Part shown: piece after piece, positions 33,601 to 43,661 of the stretch
Layout of the letters: every line of letters starts with the position of its first letter
How positions within the stretch are numbered: position 1 is the stretch's first letter
Source of the DNA: Gnetum montanum
Lineage: Eukaryota; Streptophyta; Gnetopsida; Gnetales; Gnetaceae
Length of the DNA: 64,000 bases
Direction: 5' to 3'
Assembly: GCA_015680685.1 (NCBI GenBank)
Contig: MNCI01025002.1
Location: 473,108 to 537,107 of the forward strand
The notes under the pieces: model-generated
The model's input: only the letters and a program-made list of their open reading frames with translations
The model's database searches: none
What the model was told of the DNA's origin: nothing
Translations under genes and position numbers: made by a program

Positions 33601-35796
33601 GCCTTCGTGGGGAGATCATCAGGTTACGTTCAAGCATCCATGCAAAATCCCACTTCACCTTTGCCTTCTTTGTGGGGTACCTGCGTATGTTCACTAAATT
33701 CCTAGTAGTTCATGAGGATAGCCGCTACATTTTGAGAGACCATTCGCAACTATCCCATCTTTGGATTTGTCACTTATATAGCACCACTAGATCCTAGGAC
33801 CCGCCGGAAGACATTGAGGAGTTAGTATCGGTTACTAGTGGAGGTGTGGCTAGCCGCTCTCATCATTCCCATGACAGCTTGGGATTGGAACCGCCTAGGC
33901 TGTGCACATCTATTAAGAGGGCTGAACACTTGATTGGTGAGACTGTTGGAAAGTCCAAGGCAAAGGTGAAAAGGAAAGAACGTCCAAAAGAGCCTACTCC
34001 AGATGTGATACCCCCAAGGAAAAAAAAGATTTGGTTTATACTGCCAATGGAGGGTAAGTGGTTTGTTTCATTGTTATATTTTTACTTTTTTGATTTATAT
34101 GATATTGGGAGTACCTATGTGCTATATCATACTAACTTTAAGGTTTTGGTGTTATTTCAGAGGAAAGTTCGGAGAGGGAGAGAGAGGTCATGGCTCTGAT
34201 ACCTGAGGAGGAAGGAAAAAAAAAGGAAGAAGCAATCGAGGTAGGAGAAATTCTTGCCCCACAAGAGGAGGATGTGACAAGCAATGTGGGGACGAAGCTT
34301 GCAGAGGCCTTGGATGCACGTAGGCATTCAAGTGATGAAAGGGATGTCCTCGATGGTTTCTTTGATGGATCTTTGCAGCTTGGTGATCCGCCTAGGCTAA
34401 ATAACAAAGGTCTTTTTGGTATGTTCCTTTTAGCTCAATCTATATTCTACGTCTTTTAATTTTTATGTGTTGTTCTTGATTATTTTGACTATTTTGGGGT
34501 AGATGCTGAAATTCCTGAGACACCTATATCCTGGGAAGCCGTGTCAGGATCGTAGGTTCCAATTGAAGAAACCTCTCCTGCTCGTCCCACATCAACTGAC
34601 CCGTTAAGGCCATGGCTTGAGATGCCTAGCAAAATGGATTTTGTTACGAGCATTGTTAATGATTTGATCACTCACCTACAAGAAGCTCATCCAGAACTAG
34701 TTGTGTGTACATTACATGTCATGCTAAGTGTCTGGTTTTATTGTGTTTCTTTGCATTTCTTTGATCATGACTAATTTATGTGTGCACCTGCAGGTGCAAC
34801 ACTCTAGTGGGATCCTTCTAAAGCTACCCATATTGATGCTCTCCCTGAATTACCAGGGGATATTGAGTAAGTCCCAAGAAATATTTACGATGCAGTTTCT
34901 GGTTGCATCGTACAGAATGCCAAGACAGTTTGGACTTTAAGGCGTTCAACTGAGTCTCTATGGGATGAGGTTCACACACTGAAGGAGACACTAGCAAAAG
35001 AGAGAGAGGATAAAATGAATTTCCAATCCCAATATGACTTTCCAGCTACTAGGTTGTCTGGTGATAGCACATGGCGCTCATCCGAAATCACTTATGCATG
35101 TTATTGGACAGTTTTGAATAGTAAAGTGCAGGCTACACAGGACTTAGCAAAACAAAGAGAACAAATAGATTTGTTGAACAGGAAATGTTAGGATTGGAAA
35201 TCCTTTTTTGCCAAAGTAATGAAGTGGGGCCAAGACCAAAAGGACCACAAGCATCAGTACAAGAAATGGTTGAAGGAGGAGTCAATTGAACATCATCAGA
35301 TGGAGATGTTCATTGATGGGTTAGGTTTGCGGTCTACTTATGATAGGTTTGCTGAGTGCACCGAGGTGGAGGGATCTCCTGAGAGAACAATTACCACCAC
35401 CTCCGGGGAGCTTGTGATAGGTGTGTTCTCTCTTGAGCACCCTACTTGGACCCTGGTGAACAAGGGCAAAACACTTGCTGACATTGATCTTGGCTTGGAG
35501 GAGGATTAGGCAAATGTGTCCAAGAAGGAAATTATATGGCGTTTGGAGACCAACTTAGGGCCTTCCTCACTTTTGAGTGTTTTATTGTGGCATTTATTTT
35601 TTGTATGGTTTTATTGTTTTCATTGTTAGTGTTACCATTTTTTTTGATTTCTGTGTCTATGATTTGCTTTACTACTCTTACCTGTTTTGTTTTGTTTTCT
35701 GTTTTCTATTTGTAAGGACATGTTAATGATGGAGCTGGCCCTAGTGGAGCAGGAGCGGAAGATGAAGAGGATCTTGGGGATCAACCCCTTCCATGA
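30687..35796 (+). pseudogene. Opposite-strand accessory gene nested between protease and RT of element A2
   Basis: Homologue of the gene at 2963-7348; family not recognised. Exon 1 (30687-30826) encodes MEGKGRGKANRGKGRRQ, then ESEGLLQRLPQARI, and ends in phase 2, as in A. Exon 2 (about 32784-33049) has VVIWSHL and YNSSNTLFLALRVH-like text. The next exon (33155-34053) covers A exons 3 and 4 in fused, shortened form, with LYPLFQARAFPKSLSQGRN and a basic patch KVKRKERPKEPTP. Then come 34161-34409 (Glu-rich), 34503-34690, 34794 to about 35571 (WDPSKA, NIYD, DWKSFFAKVMKWGQDQKDHK) and 35717-35796. The terminal exon reads as a short acidic tail in the frame matching A. Decay: the exon 2 acceptor AG reads AA, the exon 2 donor is lost, later donors are weak, and stops occur. 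Intron 1 (about 2 kb) carries many AGCGTGAC words and an N at 31638. Confidence 0.7.
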
Positions 35797-36466
35797 GCTT
35801 TGCATCAATTAGACTTAGGCTGTTAAATGTTTTTTTGATTTTTGGATGTTTGATGGAATGTATAAAGATTGGTGTAATGACCTGGATTTAATTGTGGTAT
35901 AAAATGGTTGCATTCCTTCGTTACTTTGATGTTCCATGTATATATATATATATATATATATTGTTATTTTTCATGTTTTTTGTTGTTTTTCTTATTTTCT
36001 TAAGTATATTGTGAACATATGCGTGTAGCTAAATGTAACATAAATTTCTAAAATGTAAAGCAAAACATAAGGTAAATATTTTAAAAAGGAGGCAACGACC
36101 ATGCACGAATCTAAATTGCAACTTGTAACTTGTAAACGAAAGTTCAATGTAAAATGATGGGAGTTTGTGAATCTATAACTTTTTGATTCTAGTTTAAAGC
36201 CATTTCAGGCTGGGTACATCAGTTTAAAGTCATGATGGACTATTGCATTTGTTGTTAAAAAAAGAAGGATTTCCAGTTTTATGCCATAGTGGGCCAAAAG
36301 TAGTAACGGTTTCAGAAAGTTTTAAAAGAAATCGACCATTTCTGACCATGGCTAGTTTAATGTCATTGCGGACGTTTGTTGGAAGTTCAACATCATACTA
36401 GATGATTGGTGGTTTAACGTCATTTTGGACATTTGGTAGTTTAACGTCATTTCAGACATTTGGTAG
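35797..36466 (+). repeat. Inverted-repeat units and a TA microsatellite, 3' of the opposite-strand gene (A2)
   Basis: A (TA)n run occupies about 35939-35961. From 36191 to about 36470 there are at least six units of the AGTTTNA-stem motif: AGCC-ATTTCA-GGCT, AGTC-ATGATG-GACT, TGCC-ATAGTG-GGCC, TGTC-ATTGCG-GACG and two CGTC/GACA types. Position relative to the gene matches the array at 7545-7775 in A. Confidence 0.75.
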
Positions 36467-37477
36467 TTAGTTTTGTTTGTTGAGTTGCTTCTTGATCCTT
36501 TGTAGCTTAACATGTGGGGTTGGGCATGTGGGTAAGATCTTATACTCACCTTCCGCTTCGTTGATGATATCAAAGGGTAATTCTAACCAAGAGACATTAG
36601 TAGGAATGGCACCTATGTTTGTGTTGTCTAGTGTTTCCTCAGTTTTAGTAGGATTGGGAGTTAACGTTGGGTTTATGTCTTGAAGTATGCTCATAGTTCC
36701 TTGCTTAGGCTCAACGAACTCAATTTTTGACTCTTGATCTACTCTAGGGTGTGAGGAAGTAGGTGATATCGTTGTATCCCCATATATGATGATCTCACCA
36801 CCCTTGTAAGGTAGGTGGATCTCCTAATAGATTGGTGAAGATACGGCTTTAAGTTGAGCTAGCCAAGGATGCCCTAGGATCAGATTAAACCTTGGCATTT
36901 CATCAACCACTATGAATTCAGCTGATGTGGGGAATTGATCCCTGACTATGAAATCTAAAGTAACAATACCTTTCAACCCAACCCGGGAACCACTGAAGGA
37001 TTTTAGGAAAGAAGTTGTTGTGGGCTGTATTTGTTCAGTAAGTCCCAGTTTTTCGATGACGGGAAAAGGTATTACATTTGTCGCCGCACCATCATTGACA
37101 TGCACCCTACATATCCTAAAATGATTAACTTGTATTGTTATGAACATAGGGGTTGTAGTAACTTCTCCTGTTTTCTCATCTAGCTTAATTTCCTTAGCGT
37201 GAAACTCTAGGGATGTGGTCTTTGATTCTTGAGGTTGCATGGACAATACTGCATGAATGGATGGTTCATCTACAGGAAGGTCCTCACTAATAGGGACCGA
37301 AGTCAACATACGCATGAGAGCTTCTCGATGTACTGCTGAAGTCATTACTAGATCATATAGGGTTAAAGAAGTATTTTTTTGTTTCAAAGCTTGTGTGATC
37401 TGGGTCAACGCACTTGCTAGGGTTTTACCATTTGGGGTACCATTGTTTGTGGAGATTTGGTCCATTTGACCTAGCAT
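36467..37477 (-). pseudogene. Retropepsin-type protease region of element A2
   Basis: The stretch 37477-36824 is open: MLGQMDQISTNNGTP, then TTTPMFITIQV, HVNDGAATNVIPF at the active-site position and FNLILGHPWLAQLKAVSSP. The active site reads Asp-Gly-Ala preceded by Asn, not the usual Asp-Thr/Ser-Gly-Ala. A TAG at 36824 falls where A has Gln (IHQEIHLPY against IY-stop-EIHLPY), a direct example of CAG to TAG decay. The frame continues to RIKKQLNKQN-stop at 36467. It lies in the gag frame region directly upstream of the opposite-strand gene's 3' end. Confidence 0.75.
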
Positions 37478-37486
37478 TCATATTTC

Positions 37487-40170
37487 TTATGGAGGGGTTT
37501 TTTTGTTAGTAGCCGAGGGTGCTAGGTTTGGGACATGACTCGTGACATTATCCTCATTTTGATGACTCGTACTAGGCTCATTACTGGGCGGACCAATAGG
37601 AACATCGTTTAGCGGTGTTGGCTTTGGTGGTCTCAATTTGTGTTGATGGTTTTCTCTTTCCAAGCGCTCTCTTGTTAGTCTATCGGCAAGACGTTTTCGA
37701 AGAGGTCGTGGGGGAATGGAGGTGGGTTGTGTATCAGGGCGTTTTGGCATCCGGATCATAAAGGGAATGGGTCGATTTTTAGATGGTATGGTTGTTGCTG
37801 CAACAGAAGGAGGTACACAGATGACGAATGGTTTTGGTGGTGTGGGAAATATGTGTATGATGAAAGGGGTGTGAGGATATGTTGGGGTAGGTGTGTCTTC
37901 TGAAGGCGTATGAATCACAAAAGGTTTTCATGGAACTTCTTGTCTGTTTTCCACATGGATAGTATTAATCACATATGGTGCATCATTGGTATTGAGAGGG
38001 TCCTTATAGATCCCCATGGATTGGTTTTGGGGTCTTACTGGGTTTGCCTCATCGAATACTACTTCACCCCTATCAATCATGCGTTGTATATCCTATTTCA
38101 ATGTAAAGCAGTAATCATTCCCATGACCACACCGTTGGTGATATTCACAAAACCTATCCAACCTAAAGCCTTTTGGAATGGATGGCTCATTAGCCGTTAC
38201 TAGAGCTGGCTTTTTGGTCAACTCACAAAATCGATCATGTCTTTGAGAGGCCGCAGGAGACATCTATTTATGCTGAATTAGCCTAGCCTGTAGAAGTTGA
38301 TCAAGCAATTGTGAAGGCTTCATGGGCAAGGGTGTGTATTGAGTGGGGTCTTTTCTTTCGAATGTATGGACGTGACTTGTGTTGTTATTTCTATTTGAGG
38401 AATTTTTGGGTGTAGGAGTGGGTGTGGTTCTTTGATAGCTGTTTAGGACAATAGGTTGTTTTTCTTTTTGTCCTGGATGACTAGGTTGGGTTGTTTTGAC
38501 CACTGCTACTATAGTTGTTTTGGATTTATCTTTCCTTGTATCTTAACAACGAAAGGTTAAGTAGGCTGGGTCATTGCTTATTTGTGCTACCTCCTCTATG
38601 CTTGGCTCAAGGTACGAGCTTTCAAATAATAGAGTTTTGACTTAATAAAGTCATTCACAGCCGCATTAAGGATGGTAGGCAGATATGTTTTAGGGATGGG
38701 TTCGTGAAGTTCATTCAAGGCTGCACTCCACCTTTGGATAAATTTTTGTGCTAGCTCTAATGGCACTTGTTTAATCTGGATCAAACTATCTAACGTAGCC
38801 TCAAGCTTTAGAATATATTTGAAATGGGTGACAAACTGGTGCAACAAATCCTCAAGAGAAGAAACGGAGTTACAGGGTAAGGCTTGGTACCAATCTAAGG
38901 ATTTTCCAGTTAAGGACATAGCAAACAAATGCAGAATTACATGAGGCCATGCCTGGAGCAAAAGACATTCTATTTGAAATGTTACTAGGTGGTTATTTGG
39001 GTCTCCCTCTCCATTGTACTTGGTTAGCTGGGGTAATGAGACTTCTTTTGGCAAGGTTAATGGTGGAACTGAGGGGTCGATTGGATCATCTTGATAGAAA
39101 TCTAGTACCTTGACTTCCTTGGTGTTTATAGTTTTGAGGCATTTTAATTCTTTTACTAACGAGTGCATCATTTTCTTTGTGTTTGCCCATTCTTGGATGG
39201 TAGGCAGGCCATTGAGTTGAGTGGATTGTGGTTGATAATGGTTCAATTGTTGCATCATTTGTGGAAAGAGAGGTTGTTGGGCTAATGTTTGTTGTGGTGG
39301 GATAGTGTTCGAGATTGAGATTACAGCCGGTGGAACCCACTGCCCAGCTACAAGTTGTGAAGTGACACCCTAAATGTGTTGGGTTGAAGTAATCAATGAT
39401 GCTCCATGGATCTGCACTTGAGGTATGTAATGGGTGGATGTGGAAGCTGGTATGACCGATGGCATCCCAATTACTTGAGGTTGAAAGGTTGATCCTGTGT
39501 TAGTTTGGGGAGGAAGTTGTTGGGACTATACTTACGGGGGAACGATGGAAGTGGACGCATCAAAGTGAATATTATTGAGCACGGAGAAGATAGGAATGGA
39601 AGCAGATCCCTCTTGTCGAGAAACTGGTGCTCGAGTGTTTGCGGATGAAGGAGGGAGCATAGTTTCTTCCAGAAAAGGGTGGAATAATGGGTTTGTATAG
39701 GCATGGGTACTGACGGTGTGGTAGGAATCTCCATGTTTAGATTGGGTTGCAAAGTCATCTTCCTCATCTTGAGGCTCTATTGGAGGTAGCTGTAAGGCTT
39801 AACTTCTTATCATGAGAAGATGGGATATGAGCTTATGATGGTTTTTAGATAGCGGGATTATGTCAAATGCTGAAGGGATGAACTCATGTTCTCCTTTGTG
39901 GATAAATTCATATTCTCGCTTCGCTTCCCTCTCTATACGGTCGATAGGTAGGTTGGCTTGGATCTCGACACAGATGAAGTTATACTGTTTGGGTGTAAGG
40001 GTTGCATAAGTAGGGACTTTGCCCTACAGCCTGAGTGACTAGCACGTAGGGCCTTGGGGGTTTATCTGTTCAAAAAAAGTTATGGATTCCGTAGCAGTCA
40101 TAGGGTTTGAAGTTTCAGCCCCAAAGTCCGAGATCGGCATTGTTACTGGGTTAATTTGGAAGGATTCCAT
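37487..40170 (-). pseudogene. gag: gag of element A2
   Basis: The likely start is the ATG at 40170 (MESFQINPVTMPIS). A Gln/Pro-rich N-terminal part is followed by the capsid domain (39258-38596) with LTKYNGEGDPNNHL, SLTGKSLDWYQALPCNS and FIQRWSAALNELHEP, and by a nucleocapsid-like knuckle FCEYHQRCGHGNDYC at about 38120-38165. A Pro-rich linker (37918-37487) leads to the protease. Stops are scattered, for example at the end of the capsid domain. It would build the particle. Similarity to the gag of A runs along the whole length (ANLP, EYEF, EFIPS near the start). Confidence 0.8.
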
Positions 40171-40468
40171 AGTGAACGTGAGTAAACTGAGCTAGACAAC
40201 TTGAACGTGAGCAACATAAGTAATTTGAGCATAAATTGAGTGTCAGCATCCACAATGTTTTCAACTACAGCGTGAACAACTACAACGTGACCAACTGTAG
40301 CGTGACCAACTGTCGTGACCAATGACAGTGCAACGTGATTGGGAGACTGATAGAGACAGTTTAAGTTAATCTGGCGTGTGTAAATTGACTGAGCTTTAAT
40401 CAATACTTAGTTTGTATAGTGTTTAGATAGGTAGTGTGGTCAATGTTTCGATAGACAACAAACAAGTT
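40171..40468 (-). other. Untranslated leader of element A2 with an AGCGTGAC-type motif cluster
   Basis: Between about 40180 and 40345 variants of AGCGTGAC or AACGTGAC occur about ten times on the plus strand, often followed by CAAC. No conserved coding is visible in this stretch. Confidence 0.55.
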
Positions 40469-40487
40469 GGCCCTCCTTCTAGCGCCA
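40469..40487 (-). other. Primer-binding site of element A2
   Basis: The plus strand reads GGCCCTCCTTCTAGCGCCA, so the element strand is TGGCGCTAGAAGGAGGGCC, six bases from the LTR end at 40494. The tRNA partner is not assigned. Confidence 0.75.
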
Positions 40488-40493
40488 ATTTAC

Positions 40494-41987
40494 TGTACTG
40501 ACCTAAATTGTCGATGTAAGGCTGGAAGGGAAGATAGACACCAAAAGATCATCGGGCAGACACAGCTGATCTTGCCTTTACTCAAGGGCAAGCTGGAAAA
40601 GAAAATGAAGGCAGAGTGCCTTGGATGATCTACACGCAAATCAACCAAGGACTTTCGCAAGCATAAACTATGGTTTGTGCTAAGGTTATTGTAACAAAAT
40701 GTAAATAGTGCGCATGAGATGTAAACAGAAACATATGCAGAACTAGTATTGCAAACAGAACGTAAGCTAAATGTAAAACAAAATAAACAATATAATGGCT
40801 AGTAGAAATGAACTGTATTGTATTGCTTAAGAAGATGTGCACTGGTCAAAGCGTAGTTGCACGTGTGGATGGAGAGTCAAACGCTAAGCCCTGGGGTGAT
40901 ATGAGATGATGCATTTTAGAAGTGCTCGAATGCTAGGAGTCAAGTGTGCCAAGTGCCCAAGGATTGCTGGTCGGAGTTTCCTAAGCTGTATGTTCTTAGA
41001 ATTGCCAATCTCCAAAATTGCCAACCCCAGTTTATGTGAATTGAAAGGGTATTTATAGGGTTGGGCTGGGCTCGGGCACAAAATTCATGAATGGAATCAA
41101 CGGCTGGGAGATGAGAGGAAAGTGGATTAAGTGACACATGTCCAATGATAGCTGTATGCGAGTTGGACGTGCATGGGCAAGCTACGTTCTTGACTAGGTT
41201 CATCGTATCTTACAACGTGTGGCTTACTCAAGCCCATGAAAGCACATAAAATTTGGACTGTGAGGGCTTGACAAGCCCAAAAGTGAAAATTTACAATGGA
41301 ATGACAATGTACGACAAGAGAAATTGACTCTGGCTCACTTGAAACTTCTAGATTTCTGAATTGACTACTATAGGATGTTGATTTTAGTGGTTTAGTGGCT
41401 GTTTGAGGCGTGATTAGGACTTCCAGCATGAGTTGATTTTGTTGTAGCATGACCTCTAGCATGTGTTTGGTGTAGTCACGCTGTACTCAAGTTGTAGCAT
41501 GTCCTCAGTGTGACCTCTAGTGTGTGTGATGTGAAATGATGCATTTTGCTCCAAATTTTGATTTTTGAAGCCTTTTTCTTGAGTGTAACTATTGTTTGTT
41601 TGAGAGTGACCTAAAATTTGTAATTTTGATCCTGGATGTGCCTTGTTTGGAGCCACTTTTGGTAGGTCATGTTGCAGTCACGCTGCCAGCATGACCACAA
41701 CATGACCTACAGCGTGACATGCAAAAACTTGATTTTGAGCTTGAAATCTGGCATTCTGGAGGCTGGGACTCATAGTTATGAATAGTGAACCCTGAGGATG
41801 ACTTGCACCCTTGAAATCAAGTCATTTTGACTTAGTTTTGAGGCTCTAAAAGTTGGTCACGCTGTACTCATGCTACATCATGACCACAGCGTACGCAACA
41901 AAAAACTTGCAATTTTGGACCAGAAATCTGGAATTCTGAGGTTGAAATCTGAAGTTGTCAATAATGAGGACAACTTGCACCTTGATA
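40494..41987 (-). repeat. 5' LTR of element A2, truncated by element D
   Basis: It begins TGTACTGACC and matches 22976-24482 throughout, with AGCGTGAC-type words in the same places. TATAAATA on the minus strand at 41050-41057. Similarity to the other LTR stops at 41987, where sequence of element D starts. Confidence 0.85.
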
Positions 41988-42481
41988 ACCATTTCAACTT
42001 AGTCATGGGGGAGGTGGCCATCCATGCTAACCATATCAGTGGCCCCTTAGTTTTTATACTTTTTGGTTTTAGACTTTTTTGTTTTACACGTTCTTTATTT
42101 CTACACCATTTTGTCTTAGACTTCATTATTTTTCCATTTTTTTTATTTTACAACATTGTTAGTATGTTTTATCTTTCTTGAATATTTTCCAATTTTTTTG
42201 TATTTTACTTTCTTTTTATGTGAATTTTTACTATTTTCTAATAAAATGCTTTATTGCCAATAGGACATAGTGGTTTTGTAGCTGTTGCTAATGGTGGTTT
42301 GTACTTAATGTTTTGATTGCTCATGTCTAGTTTCTATTTTTAAATTTTGATGACTAATAACTAAGACAAAGTTTCTTTTTCATGAAAAAAGAATTGAGTC
42401 CTTGTGATTCACCCATCCAAGAATTCTATGGTTTTCCTAGTTTGGAAGTATGAGGTCCCTTTTTATTAATGAAACTTTAAC

Positions 42482-42486
42482 ATACT
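42482..42486 (+). other. Target-site duplication (left), element C
   Basis: ATACT directly left of the C LTR; the same five bases follow the other LTR at 53299-53303. Confidence 0.9.
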
Positions 42487-43383
42487 TGATGAGCGGCTAG
42501 GTACCTGTACACCCAACCATACGAATCACGGGTGTTCACACACGACTCGGTCGAATTCCGTAGATTGTAAGCACTTAACATATACTAGACTCTAGTGAAA
42601 CCTTGAGTTAGAACGGTCGTTGTCTTCCTAATCTTACTTGTGATTTCCTCTTTACAACGGTTAAGTGAGATTAAGGCTAATGATTTTTATATCTTTTTGC
42701 ATATCTTTTGGTGGCTAATTTAAGATATGGAAAGTAGGGAATAAACTATTATCTAATCTCTAATTATCCTAACTTGTATTCTAACTATTCCTAGCATAAG
42801 TATCCGGTTCCATCTTCTGAGCATGTTCTGAGCATCTCTTAACACTTTTGGGTTACCAGACGTTAAGCGGCACTGGGTTTACCAAGTGTTTGATTTATGT
42901 TCAAGATGGTTGTACTTATGGCCTTTACGAACTACGAATGAACAATAGTGATTAAAATAATAATAATAGAAACTTAAGTAATTAACATGTAACTAACAAA
43001 GCATAAATATCTTAAACTACTGAATGCATAAAATAGCTAAGTCCAAATGTTGCAAGGAATGCTTGAATAATTCGTCTTTATTGCTATCACGCCAATGGGC
43101 TCAGATACATCAACGCTCGAATAAAGAGTCGATCACTTTTCTTACACTTGCTACGGGCACTTGGAAAATATTCTATCTCCTGCGAGGACAAACTGCAAGA
43201 GCTTCACTACAACTAACTGAAAGATGCCTGAATGAGGTAGAAGGCCCTCTTATTTATAGGTCGAGATAGGTGGCTACATAAATGAGGCCATGTCAACATA
43301 GGAAGGCTACGTCAATGGGCTGGCATCGACGCAGCTGTGTATATGCGGCCTAGTCGACACAGTGACTTAATGACACTTCATCA
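42487..43383 (-). repeat. 3' LTR of element C
   Basis: Left edge TGATGAGCGG, right edge CACTTCATCA. On the minus strand TATAAATA at 43251-43258. It aligns with 52431-53298. The purine tract is the reverse of TACCCCCACAACTAAG at 43384-43399. The segment 43400-43660 is 3' untranslated sequence resembling the end of D. Confidence 0.9.
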
Positions 43384-43661
43384 TACCCCCACAACTAAGC
43401 AAAAACTTGTCCTCAAGTTACTTTACAATTTGGAAGGTATGGATTCTTATTTACAACACACATAATTTAAACACATACATGACACACACATGACACAACA
43501 TGAACTTGATCGTGTGCTTGAGTTACAGAGGAGGACAAATTACAAAAGTGGCGGTGTTCAGAGATAAAATTGAACACCTCACTGGTACTGGAGCCTCTAT
43601 TGTGTAGAGTGATGCACAACATTGCTGGAGAAGATCACACCGTCCCTAGGAGTAGTGGTTC

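Larger units (their letters stand above)
22976..41987 (-). mobile_element. Element A2: Tat-lineage Ty3/gypsy retrotransposon with opposite-strand gene
   Basis: On the minus strand: 5' LTR (40494-41987, truncated), primer-binding site, gag, protease, opposite-strand gene (30687-35796), RT, RNase H, second RNase H, integrase, repeat-rich 3' untranslated region, 3' LTR (from 22976). It is about 19 kb, inside the usual size range of large Tat/Ogre elements. It inserted into element E at 22975, while its 5' LTR is cut by element D at 41987, so no target duplication can be tested. Coding domains are clear but interrupted by scattered stops. Confidence 0.85.

Noticed and set aside
35939-35961. TA microsatellite as a regulatory site
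   Set aside because: Ordinary simple repeat in a 3' flank.
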